Source: Bacteroidales bacterium (GTDB taxonomy: Bacteria > Bacteroidota > Bacteroidia > Bacteroidales > P3). Taken from it: 64,000 nt of DNA. A program made the translations under genes and the position numbers. Under the pieces are notes generated by a model. The model was given only the letters and a program-made list of their open reading frames with translations. It was not told where the DNA came from and did not search any database. Position 1 is the stretch's first letter. Each line of letters begins with the position of its first letter. Positions 43,787 to 52,355 of this stretch are shown in pieces. Location of the stretch: contig JAFSOU010000113.1 of assembly GCA_017443265.1 (NCBI GenBank), positions 1 to 64,000 of the forward strand, given 5' to 3'.

Positions 43787-43788
43787 CG

Positions 43789-44631
43789 TTATATCATATT
43801 TATTTTGTGGAGTTCGTCGGCCATCTGCTGTTGCAGTTTGCGGGCTTCTTCGGCGGCACGCTGTGCGAAGTCCTCTCCCTGTGAGGCGTAAATTATCCCG
43901 CGCGAGGAGTTTACCAGCAGTCCGCAGTCATTGTTAAGTCCGTATTTGCACACTTCGGCCAGACTGCCGCCCTGCGCTCCCACGCCTGGCACAAGCAAAA
44001 AACTGTCGGGCACTATGCCGCGGATGGTTGTGAGCATGTCGGCTTTGGTGGCGCCAACCACGTACATCATATTTTCGGGGTTGCCCCATTTTTTGGAGGT
44101 TTCGAGCACGGTCTCGAAAAGCTGGCGGCCGTTTTCGCTGTTGCGGATAAACTGGAAGTCGAACGCCCCTTTGTTGGAAGTCAACGCCAGGAGTATCACC
44201 CACTTGCCCTCGTAAGAGGTGAAAGGCACAACGGAGTCCTCGCCCATGTAGGGGGCAATGGTCATGGAGTCGAAATTGAAATCGCCGTCGGGCGAGAGGA
44301 AGGCTTTGGCGTACTGCTGCGAGGTGTTGCCTATGTCGCCGCGTTTGGCGTCGGCAATGGTGAACACCTTTTCGGGAAGGGTGCGCAGGTATTCCATAGT
44401 CTTTTTCAGCGACACAAGTCCCGCAATGCCCATACTTTCGTAGAAAGCCAGATTGGGCTTATAAGCCACGGCGTAATCCTTTGTGGCGTCGATGATGGCT
44501 TTGTTGAAAGCAAACACGGGATCGGGTTCGGAAAGCAGGTGCTGAGGTATCTTTTTGAGGTCGGTGTCGAGACCCACGCAAAGGAACGACTGCTTCCTAC
44601 GTATCTGTTCTATAAGCTGTTGGCGTGTCAT
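43789..44631 (-). CDS. pyrF: Orotidine 5'-phosphate decarboxylase, type 2
   Basis: PyrF decarboxylates OMP to UMP, the last step of the pathway to which pyrK and pyrD belong. The 280-residue length and motifs are of the long type 2 form: [39 protein letters not shown], the catalytic [15 protein letters not shown] (Asp-Lys-Asp set), and VPGVGAQGG and [10 protein letters not shown] for phosphate. It is separated from pyrK-pyrD by 41 kb, so the pathway is scattered. Confidence 0.94.
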   Translation of the reverse strand: MTRQQLIEQIRRKQSFLCVGLDTDLKKIPQHLLSEPDPVFAFNKAIIDATKDYAVAYKPNLAFYESMGIAGLVSLKKTMEYLRTLPEKVFTIADAKRGDIGNTSQQYAKAFLSPDGDFNFDSMTIAPYMGEDSVVPFTSYEGKWVILLALTSNKGAFDFQFIRNSENGRQLFETVLETSKKWGNPENMMYVVGATKADMLTTIRGIVPDSFLLVPGVGAQGGSLAEVCKYGLNNDCGLLVNSSRGIIYASQGEDFAQRAAEEARKLQQQMADELHKINMI

Positions 44632-44644
44632 AATATATTGTTTA

Positions 44645-46687
44645 TTAGAATTTTACTTTGAATTGAATTTTGAATTCCTGTTTGGTGTTTCCGTCAATCT
44701 CGTCGTTGCCGGAGGAGATTTTCTCCTTGTCGGGATAGTACCAGATGGAGTAGCGGGCTATGAGGTTTATCTTGTCGGACATCTTCCAGTTGACGAACAG
44801 GTAGAAGCGCGAGCCTCTGCCGTTGTAGGCTGGCACCGAGAACTCGTATGTGAGGTCGCGCTCGTAGGCGTAGATGCGTGCGTCGTAGGCCGTTTCGAAA
44901 AGGGCGTAACGCATTGCGAAAGTGAAAGGTACTTTCTTCGGATTATAAACAACATCTTGCGAGATGAGGAACCCTGTGGTGTCGTATTTGCTCTCGGCGC
45001 TGAACCAGCAGTGCTCCACACGGGTGTTGAACGACCACTCCGAAGAAGGGGCGTATTTGAGGTTGAGTTGCAGGTTCTGACGTTTGTTGGGTTCCACCAC
45101 GGTGGAGTACAAACTGTCGATGTTGTTGGTATTCTTGGCTTTGTTTTTGTAACGGTAGGTGAGCGATAGCGTGGCGCGGCGGGTGAGGTCTTTGGACAGT
45201 TTCACGCGGTAGTCGCTGCCCTCGGAGGGGGAATAGACCTGATATCGGAGCCACGGGAAACGGAAGATGTCGGCAGAGGCCACCATCGAGATCTGCCACG
45301 GCAGCACGGTGCGCAGGGCGGCTCCGAAGCCCTCTTCGTTCTGCACGCTGCTGTTCTGTCCCAGCGCTGTGGCGTAGAGGTTTTGGTATTCCACACCGTA
45401 GTTGCGGTAGTAGGCGCTGATAAGGGTGTTTTCGGTGGCGTTGAATTGCAGTCCGGCAAGTCCGGCAATATTGAAGTTGCGGTCCATCGCCATCTCGCCG
45501 AAGAAAAGGATGCGGCGCAGCAGGTAGGTGGCGTCGAGGCCGAAGTTGGTGTTTTCAGTGCCGGAGAAGGCGCTATAGTTGTCGGGACGCGGCTTGGGCT
45601 GCAACGGACTGCTGAGGGTCATGTGGTAGCCGGTGGCACCGATGGAGAGGTTGGTGCTTTTGTATTGCAGGTGCGCTCCGTAAAGGTCCTCGGTGATGTT
45701 GCCTTTCTTGTCCAGCTCGCTCTGGGTGCGGTGGTAGCCCGTCTCGTAGTAGCTTTGGAGGTAATCCTCTTCGGTGTCGTAGTTTTCGGAGGTTACAAGG
45801 GTGCCGTCGCGTTTCACGTGCGAGTAGAAAGCGGTGGCGGAAATGTGTTTGCTGATGCCTATTGTGGTGGCAGCACCATTCATAAAGCCGTATTCGGTGA
45901 AAGCGCCGGAGGGACGTATGTTCTGCGGGTATTTCTTCACTGTTCCGTCGCCGGCGAGGTTGAATCCTGCGCCTGTCCAAAGGGTGAGTCCCTGTCCAAA
46001 CTGCAGCTGGTAGTTGCCTACGATAAACTGTTTCAGAAAACCGAAATCGTTGAGCATCAGGCTGAAGCCGTAGAAATCGTAGCCTTGCGGTTGGGAACCT
46101 TTAAAGAATTCCTCGCCTGCATCCTTGTCGCCCGAAAGGGAGAGCGACACTTTGTTCTTGTATTTGAAAGTGTAGCGGAAATAGGTGCGGAATGGGTCGC
46201 CAAGGTATTTGTCGTTGGTGTAGCCTTTCTGTTTCTCTAGTGTGGTCTTGTAGCCGAGGGTTATCTGGTTTTTGCCGTAGCGCAGCATATTTTTGAAACT
46301 GAACTTCTCGGGTGGCGGCACAATTTCCACCTTTACAAAAGGTGCAAGCAGACGGCGTGTCTCATCGTCGAAACCGTTGACAAACTCAAGCTCGTGTACG
46401 GTGAGCATCTGTCCGTTCTGACGAATGTACGATTTCAATGCGGCGGTTTGGAACTCGCTGATAAAGAACAGTTTCTGCAGGTCGTTGGAGGTGGTGTCGT
46501 TGAGGTTGATCGGGTCGTCGAGGAAATGTTCGAGCACCTCCATTATCTCGTCGCTCACACTCTCGTCGTCGTTCTGTTCGGCGATAAGCTCCATATACTC
46601 CTGCCAGAAGTCCTGATTGTCGTTTTGTGCCAATGCTGCGGACAATGGAAGAAGTATCAATGCCAGATATGCCCAGATTTTCCTCAT
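44645..46687 (-). CDS. Outer-membrane barrel protein with N-terminal helix-hairpin-helix region
   Basis: A 680-residue exported protein (signal peptide ending AALAQ). Residues about 20-120 are helical and include [20 protein letters not shown] and [17 protein letters not shown], two ComEA-like helix-hairpin-helix units. From about 130 to the end it is strand-rich with alternating aromatic residues and a terminal [12 protein letters not shown], as in outer-membrane barrels. Proteins of this layout are common in Bacteroidota and have no assigned function; a link to DNA handling is speculative. It follows the PorV/PorQ-like gene by 18 bp, so the two form an operon. Confidence 0.75.
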   Translation of the reverse strand: MRKIWAYLALILLPLSAALAQNDNQDFWQEYMELIAEQNDDESVSDEIMEVLEHFLDDPINLNDTTSNDLQKLFFISEFQTAALKSYIRQNGQMLTVHELEFVNGFDDETRRLLAPFVKVEIVPPPEKFSFKNMLRYGKNQITLGYKTTLEKQKGYTNDKYLGDPFRTYFRYTFKYKNKVSLSLSGDKDAGEEFFKGSQPQGYDFYGFSLMLNDFGFLKQFIVGNYQLQFGQGLTLWTGAGFNLAGDGTVKKYPQNIRPSGAFTEYGFMNGAATTIGISKHISATAFYSHVKRDGTLVTSENYDTEEDYLQSYYETGYHRTQSELDKKGNITEDLYGAHLQYKSTNLSIGATGYHMTLSSPLQPKPRPDNYSAFSGTENTNFGLDATYLLRRILFFGEMAMDRNFNIAGLAGLQFNATENTLISAYYRNYGVEYQNLYATALGQNSSVQNEEGFGAALRTVLPWQISMVASADIFRFPWLRYQVYSPSEGSDYRVKLSKDLTRRATLSLTYRYKNKAKNTNNIDSLYSTVVEPNKRQNLQLNLKYAPSSEWSFNTRVEHCWFSAESKYDTTGFLISQDVVYNPKKVPFTFAMRYALFETAYDARIYAYERDLTYEFSVPAYNGRGSRFYLFVNWKMSDKINLIARYSIWYYPDKEKISSGNDEIDGNTKQEFKIQFKVKF

Positions 46688-46705
46688 TTCGACGTTTTGG
46701 AGAGT

Positions 46706-47524
46706 TTAAAATTTGTATATAGCTGATATTTGTGGCGTTATGCCAAGCGTGGGATGCACCTGCATAGCCAGATCCACGCCCCACGACTGGCGGTCGATGC
46801 CCACGCCGAAGGAGTAAGCCAACTGCTGTGTGGCGAAGCCGATGCGGGCGTTCACAAAGTCGAAGAAAGTGTATTCCAATCCGAAACGTAGGTCGCTGTC
46901 GCGATTCATATCCTTGACAAACTCAATAGTGCCGGTAGCGTTTTTGATGAAATTGTATGCCACCCCGGCACGGAACAGTGCGGGCACGTCCATCTTGACT
47001 TCGGTTTGGTAGTGTGTGGAAATGGGGTTGAAGATATGCACCCCGACGGTGAGGGTGTTGGTGGGATAAAACTGCAGTCCCACCCCGAAAGTGAACAGGT
47101 TGGCGGATTCGTAGCCAGCTTCGGAAACGCCAGAATGCAGGTAGTCGAATTCGGCGCCGAGCGAAAACAGATGTCCGAACTGCTGTGCGTACATCAGGTT
47201 CACGCGTTGTTCGTTGTAGTCGGCATTGCCGAAATGTGTGTAACTGGTACCGATGGTGCCGTTTTTGGTTACCGGTATGGCAAAGGCGACGCTTTTGTAG
47301 CTCAGCTCCGAAAGCAGGAAATTGTTGCGGAACGAGAGTCCCACCGCGGGCCTGTCCATACGTGCTATTCCGGCCACACTGCCGATACGCGACCAGAAGT
47401 CGTCGAGTGCCACCGAGCACCCTCCCATAGCGCCTCCCACGGCACTCTGCGTCGGAAAGGCAAATTGTGCGGAAACGGTTTCTACACAAAACGCCAAAGC
47501 AATAAGCAGTAGGTGTTTTTTCAT
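46706..47524 (-). CDS. PorV/PorQ-like outer-membrane protein
   Basis: A 272-residue protein from ATG 47524 with signal peptide (MKKHLLLIALAFCVETVSAQ), then AVGGAMGGCSVALDDFWS, the small-residue motif after the signal found in PorV/PorQ and FadL-related proteins. The rest shows many amphipathic strands ending in ISAIYKF. PorV and PorQ act in the T9SS attachment complex; this one could be another paralogue of that group. A minus-strand -7 box TATCTTTG lies at 47549-47556, 25 nt before the start, which supports the ATG chosen over one nine codons upstream. Confidence 0.75.
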   Translation of the reverse strand: MKKHLLLIALAFCVETVSAQFAFPTQSAVGGAMGGCSVALDDFWSRIGSVAGIARMDRPAVGLSFRNNFLLSELSYKSVAFAIPVTKNGTIGTSYTHFGNADYNEQRVNLMYAQQFGHLFSLGAEFDYLHSGVSEAGYESANLFTFGVGLQFYPTNTLTVGVHIFNPISTHYQTEVKMDVPALFRAGVAYNFIKNATGTIEFVKDMNRDSDLRFGLEYTFFDFVNARIGFATQQLAYSFGVGIDRQSWGVDLAMQVHPTLGITPQISAIYKF

Positions 47525-47548
47525 ATCTTGATAGTGAAAAATAATGTG

Positions 47549-47556
47549 CAAAGATA
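47549..47556 (-). promoter_or_regulatory. Promoter -7 box of the outer-membrane pair
   Basis: TATCTTTG on the minus strand, 25 nt before the PorV/PorQ-like start codon. Confidence 0.7.
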
Positions 47557-47657
47557 TACTTTTTTTGCCGATTAAACAAGTATTTCCGACAAAAGTTTTA
47601 CAACTGTCCGCGCTTGCCTGATTTTGTGTGGGTAACGCACGATTGGCTTTGGGCTAA

Positions 47658-47688
47658 AAAAAAGGGACAGCCGGAAAGCCGTCCCCTA
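47658..47688 (-). terminator. Probable terminator of the C69 dipeptidase gene
   Basis: On the minus strand GGGAC...GTCCC, with an inner 2-bp extension after a mismatch, is followed by a run of T. The stem is modest but the position is right. Confidence 0.6.
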
Positions 47689-47708
47689 TTATCTGTATAG
47701 CCAAAGGC

Positions 47709-49457
47709 TTAGTTCTTAGGCACTTTTATGGTAGAGCCGTGGTTGTCGATTATATAGCGGTACCACCATTCGGGATATTGGGGCTGTTCGGGGAACACTG
47801 CCTGTCCCGGGCGTGTGCCGGTGGTCTCGAAATTGAAATCGCTACCTTTCTTGATGTTGCCGTCGATGTATTTCACCAGAAGCTGGTGGCTGAGGTCTTT
47901 CCAACGGGTGAACATCTGGTTGGCCATCTCTGACGAGAAGTTGTTGAGACGATCTTGGAGGTTTTCGTTGTTGTTGGCAAAATCTTCCGAAACATCATTG
48001 ACGCGGTCGATGAAATTGCTCTCAAGTTCCGTTTGAACTTTTTGTATGTCTTTAATTACATCTTCGTAGCGCAGGTAGGCGAAGTTGCTCACTTGGTTGA
48101 AGAGCCAGAAAGCTGCTGTTTCGGAATATTCGAGCATGTTGCCGTTGCCTTCGCGGAAGCATTCGGGAATTTCGGTAATGCCGCAGAACATCGGGCAGTA
48201 AACGGTGGAATAGGTGTCGTCGACGCCGAACCACAGCACGCCGCCCACTTTTCTCGGGTATTTGCCGCGGCACTGGGCCACAAACGAGAAGCCTGTCTGC
48301 TGTGTCGAGGTGGCACGTTCGTGGATATATTCGTTGCCGTCAACCGAAAACGACATAGGACGCCAGCGGTAGGGGCATTTGAAAGGACCAGCTCCCACGT
48401 CTTTGGTCATATCCATAGGAGTGCCTTCGTAGTGGTCGCGCATAAGCATCATCATATCGTGCACGTCGAGCTGACGGTCGGGTTTAATCCACAGGGGCAT
48501 ACGGTTTTTAAGGTCGTAACCCATAGCATATTGCTCGTATTTATCCATCCCGCTGGCAACGCGGTTGAAGAAAGCGTACACACGTGCTTCGCAGGCGCGG
48601 GCACCGCTGAAGGTTACAGGGTTGTAGGTGTCGGAGAAGCTGAAATTTTCGTCGGTGCCTTTGTACAGACCTTTCATACGGGCGAATTCCACCACATCTT
48701 CGGCATATACCACATCAATGTTCTTGTCAAAAATCTTTTTCAGGTTTTTGCTGCTGATGCTGTTTTTGGATGCTTTCTCCATGGGGAAGGTGGTGATACG
48801 TGCCTGGTTGGCGTGGGCGCAGACATATCCGTCGGGGATGCGGCGTGCCACCCACACTGCTCCGTTGTTCCATTTCTTGTTGAGCACGGGTTTGCCTTTG
48901 ATGGTGTCGTAGTGCGGTTTGCCCTTGCCTATCATCTCCATAATCCACACCTCGTCGGGGTCGGCGATGGAGAACGACTCGCCCTCGCTGGCATAGCCGT
49001 ATTCGGCCACGAGCTCGGCCATCACTTTTATGGCTTCGCGGGCGTTTTTGGCGCGTTGCAGGGTGATGTAGATAAGGCTGCCGTAATCGATAATGCCGTC
49101 GCAGTGCTGCAGACAGTCGACACCGCCGTAGGTGGTCTCGCCGATAACGAGCTGGTACTCGTTCATATTACCCACCACGGAGTAGGTAACCTCGGCCTGT
49201 TTTATTTTTCCGAGCGGACGTCCGGAGTCCCAGTCGATAACCTCAAACTCGGTTCCTTTGGGAAACGATGCGGCGGCACGGTAATACAGCTCGCCGTAAA
49301 GCACGTGCGAGTCGGCGGCGTAGGTTACAAATGTGGAGCCGTCGGTGGTGGCTCCTTTGGTTACCAGAAAATTGGTGCAGGCGTTGGCCGCTGTTGCTAT
49401 GGCCAACAGGCTGGCTGTCATACAGACACACAGCGTTTTAAATAACGTTTTTTTCAT
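47709..49457 (-). CDS. Exported C69-family dipeptidase
   Basis: A 582-residue peptidase with a signal peptide ending ANA. The next residue, Cys in CTNFLVTKGATTDGSTFVTY, is the N-terminal nucleophile exposed by signal removal, as expected for C69/Ntn-type dipeptidases. Conserved YSVVGNMNEYQLVIGETTYGG and EGESFSIADPDEVWIMEM follow. It should work in the periplasm on dipeptides. Length is normal for the Bacteroidota group. A minus-strand -7 box TAACTTTG lies at 49493-49500. Confidence 0.92.
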   Translation of the reverse strand: MKKTLFKTLCVCMTASLLAIATAANACTNFLVTKGATTDGSTFVTYAADSHVLYGELYYRAAASFPKGTEFEVIDWDSGRPLGKIKQAEVTYSVVGNMNEYQLVIGETTYGGVDCLQHCDGIIDYGSLIYITLQRAKNAREAIKVMAELVAEYGYASEGESFSIADPDEVWIMEMIGKGKPHYDTIKGKPVLNKKWNNGAVWVARRIPDGYVCAHANQARITTFPMEKASKNSISSKNLKKIFDKNIDVVYAEDVVEFARMKGLYKGTDENFSFSDTYNPVTFSGARACEARVYAFFNRVASGMDKYEQYAMGYDLKNRMPLWIKPDRQLDVHDMMMLMRDHYEGTPMDMTKDVGAGPFKCPYRWRPMSFSVDGNEYIHERATSTQQTGFSFVAQCRGKYPRKVGGVLWFGVDDTYSTVYCPMFCGITEIPECFREGNGNMLEYSETAAFWLFNQVSNFAYLRYEDVIKDIQKVQTELESNFIDRVNDVSEDFANNNENLQDRLNNFSSEMANQMFTRWKDLSHQLLVKYIDGNIKKGSDFNFETTGTRPGQAVFPEQPQYPEWWYRYIIDNHGSTIKVPKN

Positions 49458-49578
49458 TGTTTATATGGGTATTTTATTTTTTTCGCAGTTTGCAAAGTTA
49501 CACTTTTTTTTACAATTTTCGGAAAGAAATTTGCTTTTGTGGCGAAAAAATCAATTCTACACCTATTATTCCGCTTGT

Positions 49579-50499
49579 TTATTTGAACCTCGGGTGGTAT
49601 TTGGTTATCGTTTCGCGCAAATATTTATGGTCGAGGTGGGTGTAAATCTCCGTGGTGGTGATGGACTCGTGTCCGAGCATCTCCTGCACTGCCCGCAAGT
49701 CGGCGCCGTTGCGCACAAGCTCGGTGGCGAAGGAATGGCGGAAACTGTGCGGACTTACGGTCTTGTGTATCCCCGCTTTCTCCACGGCATCCTGAATGAA
49801 CAAAAAAACGTACTGCCGCGACAGCTTGCGTCCGAGCCGCGACAGGAACACGAAATTTTCGTTGCCAGGTTTTATTTTCAAATCGTTGCGCGAGCCGGTG
49901 ATATAAAGTTTCAGCAACTCTATGGCACGGCGGTTTATGGGCACCCAACGCTGTTTGTCGCCCTTGCCCTGAATAAGCAGGCACTCGTCGTCGAGATAGA
50001 GCTGCGACAGACGCAGGTTTACCAGCTCCGACACACGCAGTCCGCAACCGTAAAGCACCTCTATTATCACGCTGTTGCGGAAACCGTCGTCGCGCGATTT
50101 GTCGAAAGTGGCAAGTATCTGCTCTATCTCCTCGTTGGAAAGCACGTCGGGCAGGTGGCGGGTTATACGCGGCTTGTCGAGCATATCGGTGGGGTTTTCG
50201 GAAATCACATCCTCGATGGCCAGATAATGGAAAAACATACGCAACCCGGATATAATACGACTTTGTGTGGTAACGGCTATATCGGTGTCGTTCAAGTCTT
50301 TGACAAAAGTCTGCAGGTGGTTCAACGTTACATCTTCGGGGTTGAGCCCCAAAGGCTTGGCGTATTTCCGGAAAAGCTCCACATCGTGCAGATAGGCTTC
50401 CACGCTGTTTTTCGACATGTTTTTCTCGAGATTGAGAAAGGTCTTGAAACTGCGTTTGTAGCGTTCCCACGTTTTGTCGATGGGGTCGGGGGTATCCAT
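49579..50499 (-). CDS. xerD: Tyrosine recombinase XerD
   Basis: XerC/XerD resolve chromosome dimers at dif. The 306-residue protein (ATG at 50499; an ATG 23 codons upstream lies inside lptB and is unlikely) has the N-terminal SAM-like domain with NSVEAYLHDVELF, and the catalytic set R in YGCGLRVSELVNL, K in GKGDKQRWVPIN, HxxR in SPHSFRHSFATELVRNGA, H in LGHESITTTEIYTH, and Y in the same motif. As a housekeeping enzyme next to lptB and kdsD it is not part of the ssrA island. No dif site was recognised in the window. Confidence 0.93.
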   Translation of the reverse strand: MDTPDPIDKTWERYKRSFKTFLNLEKNMSKNSVEAYLHDVELFRKYAKPLGLNPEDVTLNHLQTFVKDLNDTDIAVTTQSRIISGLRMFFHYLAIEDVISENPTDMLDKPRITRHLPDVLSNEEIEQILATFDKSRDDGFRNSVIIEVLYGCGLRVSELVNLRLSQLYLDDECLLIQGKGDKQRWVPINRRAIELLKLYITGSRNDLKIKPGNENFVFLSRLGRKLSRQYVFLFIQDAVEKAGIHKTVSPHSFRHSFATELVRNGADLRAVQEMLGHESITTTEIYTHLDHKYLRETITKYHPRFK

Positions 50500-50509
50500 A
50501 AGTAGCAGT

Positions 50510-51232
50510 TTATCGCAGTTCGAAATCGTCGCCGAGGTACAGCTTGCGGGCGATGGGGTCGTTGGCAAGTTCCTCGGGGGTGCCCGATTTCAACACACTG
50601 CCCTCGAAAAGCAGGTAGGCGCGGTCGGTGATGTTGAGGGTTTCGTGCACGTTGTGGTCGGTGATAAGTATGCCTATGTTTTTGTCTTTCAGTTTGGAGA
50701 CGATGCTTTGTATATCCTGTACGGCAATGGGGTCCACGCCGGCGAAAGGCTCGTCGAGGAGCAAAAACTTGGGGTCGGCGGCGAGGGCGCGGGCTATCTC
50801 GGTGCGGCGGCGTTCGCCTCCCGAAAGCTGTATGCCCTTGCTCTTGCGTATGTGCTGCAGGCCGAACTCGTCGAGCAACGACTCCAGTTTTTCCTGGCGC
50901 TGCTCTTTGTTAAGGTCGGTGAACTCAAGTATTCCCATTATGTTGTCCTCCACCGACAGGTTGCGGAACACCGAGGCTTCCTGTGCAAGGTATCCAACAC
51001 CGTGCTTGGCGCGCTGGTACTGGGCCATTTTAGTAATGTCGGTGTCGTCGAGGAACACACGTCCGGAGTAGGGTTTTATAATGCCCACAATCATATAGAA
51101 AGTGGTGGTTTTTCCGGCTCCGTTGGGACCGAGCAACCCCACAATTTCGCCTTGTTGCACATTAACGCTGACGCCCTTCACAACGGTGCGTTTGCGGTAT
51201 TTCTTTACTACGTCTTCAGTTCTTAGTATCAT
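50510..51232 (-). CDS. lptB: LPS export ATPase LptB
   Basis: LptB powers extraction of lipopolysaccharide from the inner membrane with LptFG. The 240-residue ATPase has Walker [21 protein letters not shown]-loop [14 protein letters not shown], signature [17 protein letters not shown], Walker [16 protein letters not shown] and [10 protein letters not shown], all typical of LptB rather than other ABC ATPases. The neighbour kdsD makes a precursor of Kdo, the inner LPS sugar, so the pairing is functional. Confidence 0.95.
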   Translation of the reverse strand: MILRTEDVVKKYRKRTVVKGVSVNVQQGEIVGLLGPNGAGKTTTFYMIVGIIKPYSGRVFLDDTDITKMAQYQRAKHGVGYLAQEASVFRNLSVEDNIMGILEFTDLNKEQRQEKLESLLDEFGLQHIRKSKGIQLSGGERRRTEIARALAADPKFLLLDEPFAGVDPIAVQDIQSIVSKLKDKNIGILITDHNVHETLNITDRAYLLFEGSVLKSGTPEELANDPIARKLYLGDDFELR

Positions 51233-51259
51233 ATATATATGTATAATGTCGTTAAAAAA

Positions 51260-52228
51260 TCATACTATGCCTTCGCGCAGAAGGTCGTGCAGATGTATGA
51301 TGCCGAGGTAACGGCCTTCGGCGTCGGTAACCACGAGCTGGGTTATGGAGTTGTTGCGCATTATGGCGAGGGCTGTGGCGGCAAATTCAGTGTCGCACAC
51401 TGTTTTAGGCTTTTTTGTCATAATGTCGGCGGCTTTGAGGCTCTCCACGGTGGCGTTGGATTTAAGCATACGACGCAGGTCGCCGTCGGTGATGATGCCC
51501 TCCACGTTGTCGGAGCCGCTCACCACGGTGCAGCCCAAGCGTTTGCCAGTCATTTCGAGTATGGTGTCGCGGATGCTTGCATCGGGAGCCACCAGCGGAC
51601 GCTCGTTGTTTTTGTAGATGTCGGAGACACGCATATACAGCCGTTTGCCCAAGGCGCCACCCGGGTGGTATTTTGCGAAATCGGTGGCCGAAAACCTGCG
51701 GCATTCTATAAGAGCCACGGCAAGGGCGTCGCCCATTACAAGCTGCGCCGTAGTGCTCGACGTGGGGGCAAGGTCGTTGGGGTCGGCCTCGCGCTCAACG
51801 GTGGTGTTGAGCACAATGTCGGCCTGCGAAGCAAGATACGACTCGGTGTTGCCAACAATGGCTATCAGCGTGTTGCCGGTATTTTTGATAAGCGGCACAA
51901 GTACTTTTATTTCGGGAGTGTTGCCGCTTTTGGATATACAAATAACCACGTCGTCAGGCTGTATGATGCCAAGGTCGCCGTGGATGGCGTCGGCGGCGTG
52001 CATAAAAATTGCAGGAGTGCCTGTCGAGTTGAGGGTGGAGACAATTTTGTTGGCTATGTTGGCACTCTTGCCGATACCAGTGATAATAACCCTACCTTTG
52101 GCCAAAAAAAGTGTTTTTACAGCCTCCGGAAAGTTGTTATCCAACAAATTCCCCATATTTTCGATAGCTTTTTTTTCACAGCTAAAAACCTGATTAGCAA
52201 TATCTTTTAGCTCTTTATCGGTTTTCAT
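51260..52228 (-). CDS. kdsD: Arabinose-5-phosphate isomerase (KdsD/KpsF type)
   Basis: This enzyme converts ribulose 5-phosphate to arabinose 5-phosphate, the first step to Kdo. The 322-residue protein (from ATG 52228) has the SIS domain with ITGIGKSANIANKIVSTLNSTGTPAIFMHAADA in two short motifs (GIGKSANIA; FMHAADAIHGDLG), CISKSGNTPEIKVLVP, LAPTSSTTAQLVMGDALAVAL and FHPGGALGKRL-like YHPGGALGKRLY, then two CBS domains. A minus-strand -7 box TAATTTTG is at 52277-52284. It is followed by lptB. Confidence 0.93.
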   Translation of the reverse strand: MKTDKELKDIANQVFSCEKKAIENMGNLLDNNFPEAVKTLFLAKGRVIITGIGKSANIANKIVSTLNSTGTPAIFMHAADAIHGDLGIIQPDDVVICISKSGNTPEIKVLVPLIKNTGNTLIAIVGNTESYLASQADIVLNTTVEREADPNDLAPTSSTTAQLVMGDALAVALIECRRFSATDFAKYHPGGALGKRLYMRVSDIYKNNERPLVAPDASIRDTILEMTGKRLGCTVVSGSDNVEGIITDGDLRRMLKSNATVESLKAADIMTKKPKTVCDTEFAATALAIMRNNSITQLVVTDAEGRYLGIIHLHDLLREGIV

Positions 52229-52355
52229 CACAAAAAATATTTTGTTATTTGAAAAAAAAATGATAACTTTACAAAACAAAATTATAACGCAAAAGTACGA
52301 AAATATTTATACTTTGAGCGAAAAAATTTGACAAAAACAAGGCAGATTTCATCTA

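Noticed and set aside
47955-49445. 496-codon minus/plus mirror frame opposite the C69 dipeptidase
   Set aside because: The dipeptidase has a signal peptide and catalytic Cys; the opposite frame has no recognisable domain.
49579-50499. XerD-like recombinase considered as a mobile-element integrase
   Set aside because: It sits in a housekeeping context with lptB and kdsD, has normal XerD length and no flanking repeats.
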